From positions 1 to 64,000 of the forward strand of contig NZ_JAAKZI010000016.1 of NCBI RefSeq assembly GCF_011045165.1: a stretch of 64,000 bases of DNA, in the 5' to 3' direction. The stretch is from Arthrobacter silviterrae. GTDB taxonomy: Bacteria > Actinomycetota > Actinomycetes > Actinomycetales > Micrococcaceae. Of the stretch, positions 27,605 through 36,251 are shown one piece after another. Numbering within the stretch: position 1 is the stretch's first letter; the number at the start of each line of letters is the position of its first letter. Position numbers and translations under genes: made by a program. Below the pieces are notes generated by a model. It was not told the origin of the DNA. It saw nothing but the letters and a program-made list of their open reading frames with translations, and did not search any database.

Positions 27605-28603
27605 TCAAAGGCCTGCCACGCGGCGGTAAAGTGCAGCTAGCTTTGGTACATATGCGTCGGCTGCATACCTAGGCCGAGCCCAGGCCGCGCCGTTCAGCCT
27701 CAAGGACGCGGCTTGCGGGTCGGCAAGTGCGTCCAACACCTGGGCGACGACGTCGTCAAGGCCGCCTTCCATGACCGGTGGAACACTTCCATCATCGGGG
27801 CGGGCCAGTCGGGTGCCGAGCGCTGCTACGGGCAATCCCATGCACAGGGCTTCGAACTCGCTGGTTGAAAAATAGTTCGAGGCCTGGCCGATGCCTACTG
27901 AGGCGTGGGCCAGTTGCGAGTGGTACGCCTGCTGCGGCATTCGATCCAGCATCCGGACGCCGTGCCGACGGGCCTGCGCCGCTCCCGGGCCCCAATCAAG
28001 TCCAACCAGGTCAGCTTTGCCGTGCAGCACCTCGCTGAGCTTCGCCGCAAGATTCAGCTGCCTGTCGACACCCTTGTCCTCATCCCATCGGGAAATGAAA
28101 AGGACGGTTGGCTTCTCCGACGGATTCCAGGACGGCAGCCCGGGTACGTCGACCAATGACGGCAGGAATTCCGCGTCAGGCCGTGCGGCCATGGCATCTT
28201 CACAATTGTCCGTATTCGCATAGAAGACATGTGCGGCATCGTCAATGGCCCGCTGGATTTCGTCGTGAAAGGTCGGCTCCTTCCATTGCCGGCGTATGTC
28301 AGTGCCATGCAAGGTCAAAACATAGGGCCGCTTGGGCATGCCGCCCTGTCTGATTAGCCGGACGCTGGTGCCATAGTGGACATGGACGGCGTCCGCAGAA
28401 CGGAGTCTCAACGCCCGGCGGACGGCAAATGGAACCATCCGGAATCTTGCCAGCGTGGCATTTGAAGGTGCAGCAGTCAGGGGGCGAACCTGTTCCGGGG
28501 GCATGTAATCCCACTTCAAGCCTGTGCGGGCAGCCGCCCGCACCGTAGCCCGTGCAACGAACGCACAGTCATTAAATTGCAGAACTCTTGGCTGGGGTTC
28601 CAC
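27605..28603 (-). CDS. glycosyltransferase, GT-B type (paralog of the 20.5-kb gene)
   Basis: 332 residues. Motifs VLTLHGTDIRRQW, FISRWDEDKGVDRQ and STSEFEALCMGLPVAALGT mark a GT4-like enzyme. It matches the gene at 20490-21473 along its length, so the two arose by duplication or sequential recruitment. GTG 28603 follows AGGAG at 4 nt. It lies 38 bp after another glycosyltransferase gene, same strand. Confidence 0.83.
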   Translation of the reverse strand: MEPQPRVLQFNDCAFVARATVRAAARTGLKWDYMPPEQVRPLTAAPSNATLARFRMVPFAVRRALRLRSADAVHVHYGTSVRLIRQGGMPKRPYVLTLHGTDIRRQWKEPTFHDEIQRAIDDAAHVFYANTDNCEDAMAARPDAEFLPSLVDVPGLPSWNPSEKPTVLFISRWDEDKGVDRQLNLAAKLSEVLHGKADLVGLDWGPGAAQARRHGVRMLDRMPQQAYHSQLAHASVGIGQASNYFSTSEFEALCMGLPVAALGTRLARPDDGSVPPVMEGGLDDVVAQVLDALADPQAASLRLNGAAWARPRYAADAYVPKLAALYRRVAGL

Positions 28604-28641
28604 GACTCTCCTAACAAGTCAAAGCAAAAATCAGTCTTGAA

Positions 28642-29751
28642 CTATCGCACCAGTGCGGACGCAACCATGAAGCGCATTGGCGCCTCCGGGTGAAATACCG
28701 CCGCAATCTCCAGAGGAAACCATGTTGCGGGGCTCGAAAAGTTTCTGCGGGACGAGGAGAGCCGGTCCATTAGGCCACAATCCCCTTCATGTCGCACCAA
28801 TGCATCTACGAGGGCACGATCGGCCCTGGACAGCGGGCGCAGCGCGTTTGGGGCCGAGACCAGCATCACTTCCAGGACTTCTGCCAAGGCTGCGGAATCA
28901 TCGGCGCTCCAGGAACCTGCTGCAGATCGAAGCGCGACCTGCCCAAAAACGTGGACACGCACCAGCTTGGTGACAATCGACTCCCTGGCCTTCGCAGTCA
29001 GTCCGGAAAACCAGTCGGTGGCTACCAGCCCCGTGGCAAACGCCATGTCGTCCGCAATGGGCCTCCCGGTCAAGCTCACCCTCGCCACGGCATCATCGTG
29101 CACCAGGTACCGAGGCAGCCCGCGACCATAAGTGATGCGCGCACCGGAAAACCACAATTTGGCGGAAAAGAGCTGGTCTTCACCGCTCGCATAGCTGGTC
29201 AGGAACGCCAGACCTAAGTCACGAATCAGGGACCGCTTCATCAGGCCCAGCGGTGCGCTGCGATACGCCAGTCTGTCCGAAATTGGATCAAGTCCCACCC
29301 GGCGGGTTCGGCGGACCACTGGTGTTCGGATACTGCCGCCACCTGCATGGGCCATGGGCGCCACCAAAACGTCTGCACCGTCGGCCGAAGCGGCACCTGC
29401 CCAGGCCGCCACGGCCCCGATTTCGAGCGAGTCATCGGAGCCCATGATGCCCACCCAGTTGCCTGTAGCCTCCGAAAGCCCGTAATTGAACGGGCCGGCC
29501 GGGCTCTGGATGCCATCCACATAATGAAGGAAACGAATCAGCCCCCGGTGTTCCGGGGCCACGCGATCCCTGATGGGAGCGACGTCGGTGTTGTGGCAAA
29601 CCACGCTAATCCGCAGGCGTCCGGAAATTCCCGGTTCCGTGGGCAGGCCGCCTGCGATGAGTGAAGCGACTGCGCGCTCGATGGGCCGGTCCGGTGAATG
29701 CACGGCGATGACCATGTCGACCAGGATCGAATCCTGTGAGTTGGAGTCCAT
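28642..29751 (-). CDS. GT2 family glycosyltransferase
   Basis: 369 residues. A GT-A domain begins with VDMVIAVHSPDRPIERAV and carries the metal-binding motif GSDDS near residue 105; ASGEDQLFSAKLW resembles the ED base region of inverting GT2 enzymes. The C-terminal 120 residues are helical and unrecognised. It is divergent from wecB, and a TAACCT box lies 6 nt before the ATG. Confidence 0.82.
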   Translation of the reverse strand: MDSNSQDSILVDMVIAVHSPDRPIERAVASLIAGGLPTEPGISGRLRISVVCHNTDVAPIRDRVAPEHRGLIRFLHYVDGIQSPAGPFNYGLSEATGNWVGIMGSDDSLEIGAVAAWAGAASADGADVLVAPMAHAGGGSIRTPVVRRTRRVGLDPISDRLAYRSAPLGLMKRSLIRDLGLAFLTSYASGEDQLFSAKLWFSGARITYGRGLPRYLVHDDAVARVSLTGRPIADDMAFATGLVATDWFSGLTAKARESIVTKLVRVHVFGQVALRSAAGSWSADDSAALAEVLEVMLVSAPNALRPLSRADRALVDALVRHEGDCGLMDRLSSSRRNFSSPATWFPLEIAAVFHPEAPMRFMVASALVR

Positions 29752-29757
29752 CCAGCT

Positions 29758-29763
29758 AGGTTA
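29758..29763 (-). promoter_or_regulatory. -10 box, probable leaderless promoter
   Basis: TAACCT on the minus strand, 6 nt before the ATG of the GT2 gene at 29751, without a strong ribosome-binding site. Confidence 0.45.
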
Positions 29764-29865
29764 TCGCGGAAGTGGGCAATTCTCGCGGGCTACCCGTGGC
29801 CACGGTGAGCACCTGGTCCCAGGCAAGCCGCACGGCGAGTTGCCTAACACCGCATGAATCCCGGT

Positions 29866-29871
29866 TAACAT
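29866..29871 (+). promoter_or_regulatory. -10 box, probable leaderless promoter of wecB
   Basis: TAACAT 6 nt before the wecB ATG. A weak -35-like TTGCCT lies 20 bp upstream. No ribosome-binding site is visible. Confidence 0.45.
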
Positions 29872-29877
29872 GGAATC

Positions 29878-30942
29878 ATGCGAATATTGAGCGTCGTGGG
29901 CGCACGCCCCCAGTTTGTCAAGCTTGCTCCCATCGCCCGGGCCATGAAGGGGCGGGCCGAACATATCATTGTTCACACAGGCCAGCATTACGACGAACTC
30001 ATGTCCGACGTCTTCTTTCAGGACCTGGGCATCCCCGCGCCCGACTACAACTTGGGTGTTGGTTCCGGCAAGCATGGCGAGCAAACTGGTGCCATGCTGG
30101 CTGGACTTGAAAAGGTGTTTGAGGAAGCACAGCCGGATGTCGTGCTGGTTTATGGCGATACCAACTCCACCTTGGCGGCAGCACTGGCCGCCGTCAAGAT
30201 TCACATTCCCGTGGCACACCTCGAGGCCGGACTTCGCTCGTTCAACCGGCGCATGCCTGAGGAACACAACCGGGTGCTTACCGACCACGCATCGGATCTG
30301 CTGCTCTCGCCCACAGAGGTGGGCATGAAGCACCTGGCCGGTGAGGGATTGGCAGGGCGTTCAGTCATGGTGGGCGACGTCATGACGGACGTGCTGTTCC
30401 GTGTCCGCGAGCACCTGGCCGAAGAGCGCCAGCCCCTGCCTGACGGCGTTTCTGCGGGCAAGTATTTCGTGTGCACCATCCACCGTCCTGACAATACTGA
30501 CGACCCCACGCGGCTGAAGGGCATAGTGGAATCGCTGGCGGCCCTGGGCATGCCGGTGCTACTTCTGGCCCACCCCCGGCTAAAGGCCCTCGCCGAGGCG
30601 CACGGAATCAGCCTGGCTGCCGGATCCATCGTGCTCCACGAACCTCTGGCATACCCTCAGCTGGTAAATGCCGTCGCGAACAGCGCCGGGGTGGTGACAG
30701 ATTCTGGCGGGCTCCAGAAGGAAGCCTTCTTGCTCCGAATTCCCTGCACCACCATCCGTCCGGAAACCGAATGGGTGGAGACTGTCGAGCTGGGGTGGAA
30801 TATGTTGGTCAATGACGACCTCAGCAAGCTTGCACCGGCGGTACAGCGGCCGGCTCCCGACCCGACAGATGCCACGCCATATGGTGACGGGAATGCGGCA
30901 CAACGAACCGTTGACGCTCTACTGGAGAAATTTGCCAAATAG
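29878..30942 (+). CDS. wecB: non-hydrolysing UDP-sugar 2-epimerase (WecB/WbpI type)
   Basis: 354 residues, family UDP-GlcNAc 2-epimerase. Key stretches: VVGARPQFVKLAPI, HTGQHYDELMS, VYGDTNSTLA, HLEAGLRSFNRRMPEEHNR and TDSGGLQKEA. It makes UDP-ManNAc from UDP-GlcNAc, or, as WbpI, UDP-ManNAc3NAcA from UDP-GlcNAc3NAcA. The neighbouring operon carries the other four steps of the latter pathway, so the WbpI role is likely; sequence alone does not settle it. Transcribed alone and convergent with the flippase. Confidence 0.92.
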   Translation: MRILSVVGARPQFVKLAPIARAMKGRAEHIIVHTGQHYDELMSDVFFQDLGIPAPDYNLGVGSGKHGEQTGAMLAGLEKVFEEAQPDVVLVYGDTNSTLAAALAAVKIHIPVAHLEAGLRSFNRRMPEEHNRVLTDHASDLLLSPTEVGMKHLAGEGLAGRSVMVGDVMTDVLFRVREHLAEERQPLPDGVSAGKYFVCTIHRPDNTDDPTRLKGIVESLAALGMPVLLLAHPRLKALAEAHGISLAAGSIVLHEPLAYPQLVNAVANSAGVVTDSGGLQKEAFLLRIPCTTIRPETEWVETVELGWNMLVNDDLSKLAPAVQRPAPDPTDATPYGDGNAAQRTVDALLEKFAK

Positions 30943-31030
30943 AAACCGGACGGCGCGCTCGGAGCCACCGCACTATGAGCTAAGGCCGGAAAATTCTAAT
31001 GCACGGTTTGCCAAAGTTGCCGGGGCAGGT

Positions 31031-32341
31031 TCAGTATCCGTGCTGCTTGGCGGCCTTGTCGTACCGGCGGCTGACCCACAATGCCATGCCTACGAAGACC
31101 ACCAGCCAGACGGCCATCGCCCATGACATGATCGATAGTGTCACGACAATGTCCCCGTGAAGCCACGGGATGAGCGTTAGGGGAATAGCCGCATATACAA
31201 CGGCATGTGCCAGCATCCAGTCCTGATTGTCGGTCACGACAAAAATCGTCGAAATGGGCGACGTGATCAGGTTCATGAACAGCCACGGAACAAGTGCCTG
31301 CGAGATGTAACTGGCCTGCACCCATTGGCCACCCAACACGAGTGGAAAGATCCACGGCGACAATACGTAGATCAGGACAAACGGAATAATTCCCAAAAGG
31401 GCCGACCTGACAATCGCCGTCCTGATGAAGGGGAACATCCGCCCCCGCTCAATGGTGGCCAGCTTTTGAAAGAACACTTGTGAAATGGCGCCATTAATCA
31501 GCGCAATGGGAATCTGGAGAATTCGCCATGCCATGTAGAACTGGCCCAGGACAGCGCCTGAATAGAGTGCGGCGATCAGCAACGACATGCCCGTTGACCG
31601 GGCACTGTCCACCAAGGCGTTGGGTCCGTTGAGCAGCGGCATGCGCCGATACCGATGAAGCAGTTCCTTTAGTGAGGAATCAGCTTCTTCAAGTCCCGAG
31701 CGGGAGTCTTTGCTCTTTTGGCGCAGACGGACGAGGGCCAGGAATTGGCCTAGCAGCGAACCTATGATCAGTCCGCCCACTCCCCCAATTTTGACCAGGG
31801 CCAGGCCCAGTTGGGCCAGGCCGGTCCCGGAACTCATCAGGACCTTGTTGACGCCAATGGTCTTGTAGTCCTTGGTCCGGTTGAACCAGTAGGTCAAGGC
31901 GGTGATTTCGGACAGGCTGAATACGCTCAAGCCCATCAGTCCCAGCCATGGCGCCAGGGAAGGGGCATTAAAGGCATCGGCTATCACCCCGCCCAAAATG
32001 AGACAGACAACTGTTGATACGACGCTGGCCGCAACGATGAGGATCGTGACGCCGCGCTTGAGGACTTTTGCGTTGGCTTCAGAGCGCGGCAGCATAATGG
32101 CCATGTCATAACGCAGGGCGGCAATGACTGTCAGCGTTGAAAGAATTGATGCATAGACGGAGAACAGGCCGTAATCTTCAGGCGTGTAAAGCCTGGAAAG
32201 GACCGGGGTCAGCAACAGCATCAAAGCCTGTGATGCAACCGTTCCTGTCAACAATGTGGCTACGTGCCGGATGAATTCGTTGGCAAAGAGGGACTTGGCC
32301 CTGTTGGCCACCGAAGGTTTGGCCTTGGGCGTTAGCGACAT
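31031..32341 (-). CDS. Wzx-type polysaccharide flippase
   Basis: 436 residues, 12-14 membrane helices, MATE/MOP superfamily polysaccharide-transport type. The N-terminal region ATLLTGTVASQALMLLLTPV followed by SRLYTPEDYGLFSVY is characteristic. It would flip an undecaprenyl-linked oligosaccharide across the membrane. It is the last gene of the eight-gene operon running from 39897; no Wzy polymerase is evident unless one of the unassigned membrane proteins serves. Confidence 0.88.
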   Translation of the reverse strand: MSLTPKAKPSVANRAKSLFANEFIRHVATLLTGTVASQALMLLLTPVLSRLYTPEDYGLFSVYASILSTLTVIAALRYDMAIMLPRSEANAKVLKRGVTILIVAASVVSTVVCLILGGVIADAFNAPSLAPWLGLMGLSVFSLSEITALTYWFNRTKDYKTIGVNKVLMSSGTGLAQLGLALVKIGGVGGLIIGSLLGQFLALVRLRQKSKDSRSGLEEADSSLKELLHRYRRMPLLNGPNALVDSARSTGMSLLIAALYSGAVLGQFYMAWRILQIPIALINGAISQVFFQKLATIERGRMFPFIRTAIVRSALLGIIPFVLIYVLSPWIFPLVLGGQWVQASYISQALVPWLFMNLITSPISTIFVVTDNQDWMLAHAVVYAAIPLTLIPWLHGDIVVTLSIMSWAMAVWLVVFVGMALWVSRRYDKAAKQHGY

Positions 32342-32343
32342 TT

Positions 32344-33516
32344 TTATGCCTGCCCAACTTCACGGAAGGCTGCGCCCAGGACAGCTTTGGCGGCCGACTC
32401 TCCCACCGACACCAAGGAACAGTTGGCCACTACCCACGCCGACAACTGTTCCCGCTTGGCCGGCGAAGCCGGATTCCCGAGCAAGCGGATCATCGCATCG
32501 GCCACTTCTGCAGGATTCCACGCGCAGGTGTCACCGAGCTCGTTGTCCTCAACAATGTCGGCACCGTCGCCCTGGCCGGCGAAAATCACCGGAGTACCGC
32601 AGCCAGCCGCTGCATAGATCTTTGTTGGCTTGGCGAAGTCGTACCCTTGGCCAGGTTTGATGCTGACCAAGGCCCCTGCGGCCCCACGAATCCAGCTCGC
32701 AGCCTCATGAGGTGCCACGACTCCACCGAAATGGACACTTTCCGGGGCGATGCGCTCAGCCATCTCCTTCAGGTGGGGCTCATCGGTGCCCTGGCCAAAG
32801 AATCGCAGCTGAATGCCAGGTGCTTTGGCCAGGACCAGGGGCAGTGCCTCGATGAACACGCCGGCGCCCTGCCATTCGCTCATTGTTCCGGTGTACACAA
32901 AATAAGGAACATCCACGGACGTTGTCGGCCCCGTCAACCCAAACGTGGCCGTGTCAACCCCGTTGCCCGTTACGAGGACACGATCATGTGGGACATTGAA
33001 TTTGGCCACCTGCTCGGCAACCGGCTCGGAAACGGCGACCACCGCGGCCGCATGCCGAAGGACAAAGCCTTCCAAGGCCCCCATTACCTTCTTCACGATG
33101 CCGGGCACCTCCATTGCGGAGAGCGCCTCCGTCCACACGTCAGCCGCATAATAGACGAATGGGCGCCGGAGCAGCAGCGAAGAAAGGGCAACCACCAAAC
33201 CAGTGGTGGGCGGCGGTTCAGAGACCACCACGTCTGCCTTTACGGCGAGCAGCCTAAAGAACGCAGGGATGTCGAAGCTGAGGTACTGCACGTATCCGCG
33301 CACGTTTCCCCCCTTGTCACGCAAGACAGGCCAGCGCCTGAGCTTGTACGCCGGCTTGAACACGCCGGAGCCCTTGGGAGGCTTTGTGGTGATGACCTCC
33401 ACCACTGCCCCCTGTTCCACGAGCCCGTCCACCAAGGCCTTCAAGCGGAAGGCCGCCGCCCCCACTTCCGGCGCAAACAGCCGGGTGGCAACGACGACCT
33501 TCAACGGTTTTTGCAT
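32344..33516 (-). CDS. GT4 family glycosyltransferase (WbuB-like)
   Basis: 390 residues. The N-terminus KVVVATRLFAPEVGAAAFR and TTKPP, then VSEPPPTTGL, VTGNGVDTATF and the donor site KPTKIYAAAGCGTPVIFAG, are typical of WbuB/WbpH-like GT4 enzymes that often add amino sugars. ATG 33516 preferred; a GTG two codons earlier overlaps the preceding stop. It is separated by 2 nt from the flippase gene. Confidence 0.88.
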   Translation of the reverse strand: MQKPLKVVVATRLFAPEVGAAAFRLKALVDGLVEQGAVVEVITTKPPKGSGVFKPAYKLRRWPVLRDKGGNVRGYVQYLSFDIPAFFRLLAVKADVVVSEPPPTTGLVVALSSLLLRRPFVYYAADVWTEALSAMEVPGIVKKVMGALEGFVLRHAAAVVAVSEPVAEQVAKFNVPHDRVLVTGNGVDTATFGLTGPTTSVDVPYFVYTGTMSEWQGAGVFIEALPLVLAKAPGIQLRFFGQGTDEPHLKEMAERIAPESVHFGGVVAPHEAASWIRGAAGALVSIKPGQGYDFAKPTKIYAAAGCGTPVIFAGQGDGADIVEDNELGDTCAWNPAEVADAMIRLLGNPASPAKREQLSAWVVANCSLVSVGESAAKAVLGAAFREVGQA

Positions 33517-33521
33517 CGACA

Positions 33522-34514
33522 CTAAGACGGGATCCTTACGGTGGCGCCTGTGCGGGATGATTCCAACACTGCTTCTGCCACCACAAGGGTGTCCTGGCCC
33601 TCGGCCATGGTCACGACGTCGTTGCGCAGCCCCAGGACGGCGTCCCGGAACGCTTCGTGTTCGGTGCGCAGCGGCTCCGGCTTGGCAATGGCCAGGCGGG
33701 TCACGTTGCCCTCGGACACTCCGCGGAAGGCGGCCATGGAGTCCCATTCGGTGGCCACCGTGCCATTTTCATAAAACGTCAGGTCCGCCGTGACAGTGTC
33801 CGCAACAAAAGCGCCCTTTTCGCCGGTGACGATGGTGAGGCGTTCCTTCATAGGGGACAGCCAGTTCACCAGGTGGTTGGTTATGATGCCATTCTCCAAC
33901 TTGCCTGTGGCGGCAACCATGTCCTCATGGGGACGCCCGCTGCGTGTGGTGGTCTGGGCAAAGATTGACTCAAAGCGGCTCTGGGCCAGCCAGGCAGTCA
34001 GGTCGATGTCATGCGTGCCCAGGTCCTTCACGACGCCGACGTCGGCAATTCGGGACGGGAACGGCCCCTGCCGGCGGGTCGCGATCTGGTAGACCTCGCC
34101 CAACTCGCCGTCAGCAATGCGCTTGCGCAGGGACTGGAGCGCAGGGTTGAAGCGCTCAATATGTCCAACGGCACCGATCAGGCCCTTGGCGGCGAAGGCA
34201 TCCACCAGCCGCTGCCCGGCGGGGACGCTGGCTGCGATTGGCTTTTCCACCAGCGTGTGAATGCCGGCTTCTGCCAAGGCCAGTCCGACCTCCTCATGCA
34301 TGCCCGTGGGGACCGCAGCAACGGCCATGTCGATACCGGCTGCGATGAGTTCCTGGACACTGTGGAGGACCGGCAGATCCTTGGCCACACCGTGGGGGTC
34401 GCCAAATGCGTCAGCTACAGCCACCAGGTCCACGCCTTCCACTTCACGGATGACCCGTGCGTGGTGGCGGCCCATCATGCCGAGTCCGATGAGTCCTACG
34501 CGCAAGTTGGCCAT
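33522..34514 (-). CDS. Gfo/Idh/MocA oxidoreductase (WbpB/WlbA-like)
   Basis: 330 residues. NAD-binding GLIGLGMMGRHHARV at the N-terminus; EKPIAASV and GHIERFNPA are the conserved family positions, and DLGTHDIDLTAW holds the catalytic His. In Pseudomonas and Bordetella the homolog oxidises C3 of UDP-GlcNAcA. Flanked by the aminotransferase that would use the 3-keto product. Three bases separate the genes. Confidence 0.9.
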   Translation of the reverse strand: MANLRVGLIGLGMMGRHHARVIREVEGVDLVAVADAFGDPHGVAKDLPVLHSVQELIAAGIDMAVAAVPTGMHEEVGLALAEAGIHTLVEKPIAASVPAGQRLVDAFAAKGLIGAVGHIERFNPALQSLRKRIADGELGEVYQIATRRQGPFPSRIADVGVVKDLGTHDIDLTAWLAQSRFESIFAQTTTRSGRPHEDMVAATGKLENGIITNHLVNWLSPMKERLTIVTGEKGAFVADTVTADLTFYENGTVATEWDSMAAFRGVSEGNVTRLAIAKPEPLRTEHEAFRDAVLGLRNDVVTMAEGQDTLVVAEAVLESSRTGATVRIPS

Positions 34515-34517
34515 GGC

Positions 34518-35609
34518 CTAGGCACCTGCCTTCACAATGGTGTTCACGGCAGTGACGATCCGCTCCAGGTCGTCTTGGGTCAGCGACGGGTGGACCGGAA
34601 GGGAAAGGACTTCCTTTGCCGCAATCTCAGTGTTGGGCAGGTCCTCGGTGGAGTTGAAGGACGGCAGCCGGTGGTTTGGAACCGGGTAGTACACGCCGGA
34701 GCCGATGTTGTACTCGGAGCGCAGGCGCTCGTGCAGATCGTCGCGGCCCTCGGAAACTCGGATGGTGTACTGGTGGTAGACATGCTCGGCACCGTCGGCC
34801 ACCTTCGGGGTGCCAACGCCCTCAAGGTTGGCATTGAGGAACGCGGCGTTGGCCTGGCGCTGCTTGGTCCATGCCTCCACCTTGGTCAGCTGGACACGAC
34901 CGATGGCGGCATGCAGGTCGGTCATGCGGTTGTTGAAGCCCACCAGCTCGTTCTCATACTGCTTCTCCATGCCCTGGTTCCGCAGCAGCCGCAGCTTTCG
35001 CTCAACCTCGATGTCCGACGTCGACACCATGCCGCCCTCGCCGGAGGTCATGTTCTTGGTGGGGTACAGGCTAAACATGCCGAACTTGCCGAAGGTGCCG
35101 ACCTTCTTGCCGTTCACTGCCGCACCGTGGGCCTGGGCCGCATCTTCGTACAGATCGATGCCGTGCTTCTCGCACAGGGCCGCAAACGCCTCGGCGGCGA
35201 ACGGGTGGCCGTACAGGTGCACAGGCATGATGCCCTTGGTCTTCTCCGTAATGAGGGACTCCACATGGGCGACGTCGAGGGTGTAGTAGTCAAGCTCTAT
35301 GTCGGCAAAAACCGGCGTGGCGCCTGTCAATGCTACCGAGTTGCCGGTGGCCGCGAAGGTGAATGACGGGACAATGACCTCGTCACCGGGGCCCACCCCC
35401 GAGGCAAGCAGGCCAAGGTGCAGACCGGAGGTACCGGAGTTAACGGCTACGCTTGCGCGGCCGTCGAGGAGCACCTGGGAGAATTCCTGCTCAAACCCGG
35501 CAACCTCCTTGCCCTGCGCCAACATGCCCGAGGCGAGTACCGCGTCTACCGCGGCGCGCTCCTCGGCTCCAATGATCGGTCGTGCTGCGGGAATGAAGTC
35601 CTGGCTCAT
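34518..35609 (-). CDS. DegT/DnrJ/EryC1 sugar aminotransferase (WbpE/WlbC-like)
   Basis: 363 residues, PLP-dependent. The PLP-binding Lys is Lys185 in SLYPTKNMTSGEGG; other family marks are VNSGTSGLHLGL, HLYGHP and EDAAQAHGA. It would convert the 3-keto sugar to UDP-GlcNAc3NA using glutamate. The ATG overlaps the stop of the acetyltransferase gene (ATGA), indicating coupled translation. Confidence 0.92.
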   Translation of the reverse strand: MSQDFIPAARPIIGAEERAAVDAVLASGMLAQGKEVAGFEQEFSQVLLDGRASVAVNSGTSGLHLGLLASGVGPGDEVIVPSFTFAATGNSVALTGATPVFADIELDYYTLDVAHVESLITEKTKGIMPVHLYGHPFAAEAFAALCEKHGIDLYEDAAQAHGAAVNGKKVGTFGKFGMFSLYPTKNMTSGEGGMVSTSDIEVERKLRLLRNQGMEKQYENELVGFNNRMTDLHAAIGRVQLTKVEAWTKQRQANAAFLNANLEGVGTPKVADGAEHVYHQYTIRVSEGRDDLHERLRSEYNIGSGVYYPVPNHRLPSFNSTEDLPNTEIAAKEVLSLPVHPSLTQDDLERIVTAVNTIVKAGA

Positions 35610-36202
35610 GCTTTGTCCTCTGCCTCTTTCAGGAAGTTTCCATCTTCAATATATTTTGCCCCGGTTTGCGGGCACACCCAGAATCCACCGTCTCGCTTGA
35701 GCGGGAACCCGGCCTTGCCGACCCAGCCCAGACGACGGGCGGGAACGCCTGCCATCAAGGCAAACGCAGGAACATCTTTGGTGACTACGGAACCCGCAGC
35801 GATGGTGGCCCACCGGCCAATAGTCAGTGGTGCAATGCATACAGCGCGGGCACCGATGGAGGCCCCGTCCTCAACGGTGACACCCACTGGGGTCCAGTCA
35901 TGGGCACTCTTGAGGGAACCATCCGGGCTGACGGACCGCGGGTACGTGTCATTGGTCAGCACCACGGCCGGGCCGATGAAAACGCCCTTTCCCAGCACAG
36001 CGGGTTCATAGACCAGCGCGTAATTCTGGATCTTGGTGTTTTCACCAATCTTCACCCCGGTGCCTACATAGGCTCCCCGGCCGACGATGCAGTTTTCGCC
36101 CAGAACGGCATCTTCGCGCACTTGCGCGAGGTGCCAGATCTTGGTGCCTTCGCCAAGTACCGCATTTTCTGCGACGTCTGCACTTACTGCGATGCTACTC
36201 AT
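35606..36202 (-). CDS. hexapeptide-repeat N-acetyltransferase (WbpD/WlbB-like)
   Basis: 198 residues of left-handed beta-helix repeats (GEGTKIWHLAQV, GRGAYVGTGVKIGENTKI, VFIGPAVVLTNDTYPR), the WbpD/WlbB/FdtC group, which acetylates the 3-amino group of UDP-GlcNAc3NA. The C-terminal extension of about 25 residues (FWVCPQTGAKY) has a single Cys. ATG 36202 with GAGG at about 10 nt gives the normal family start; ATG 36259, which overlaps the upstream stop and also has GAGG, is an alternative adding 19 residues. Confidence 0.9.
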   Translation of the reverse strand: MSSIAVSADVAENAVLGEGTKIWHLAQVREDAVLGENCIVGRGAYVGTGVKIGENTKIQNYALVYEPAVLGKGVFIGPAVVLTNDTYPRSVSPDGSLKSAHDWTPVGVTVEDGASIGARAVCIAPLTIGRWATIAAGSVVTKDVPAFALMAGVPARRLGWVGKAGFPLKRDGGFWVCPQTGAKYIEDGNFLKEAEDKA

Positions 36203-36251
36203 GCCTGTTGACCTCTTTCCGTGGGTGGCAGATTTGGGTTCCCTAACTTCT

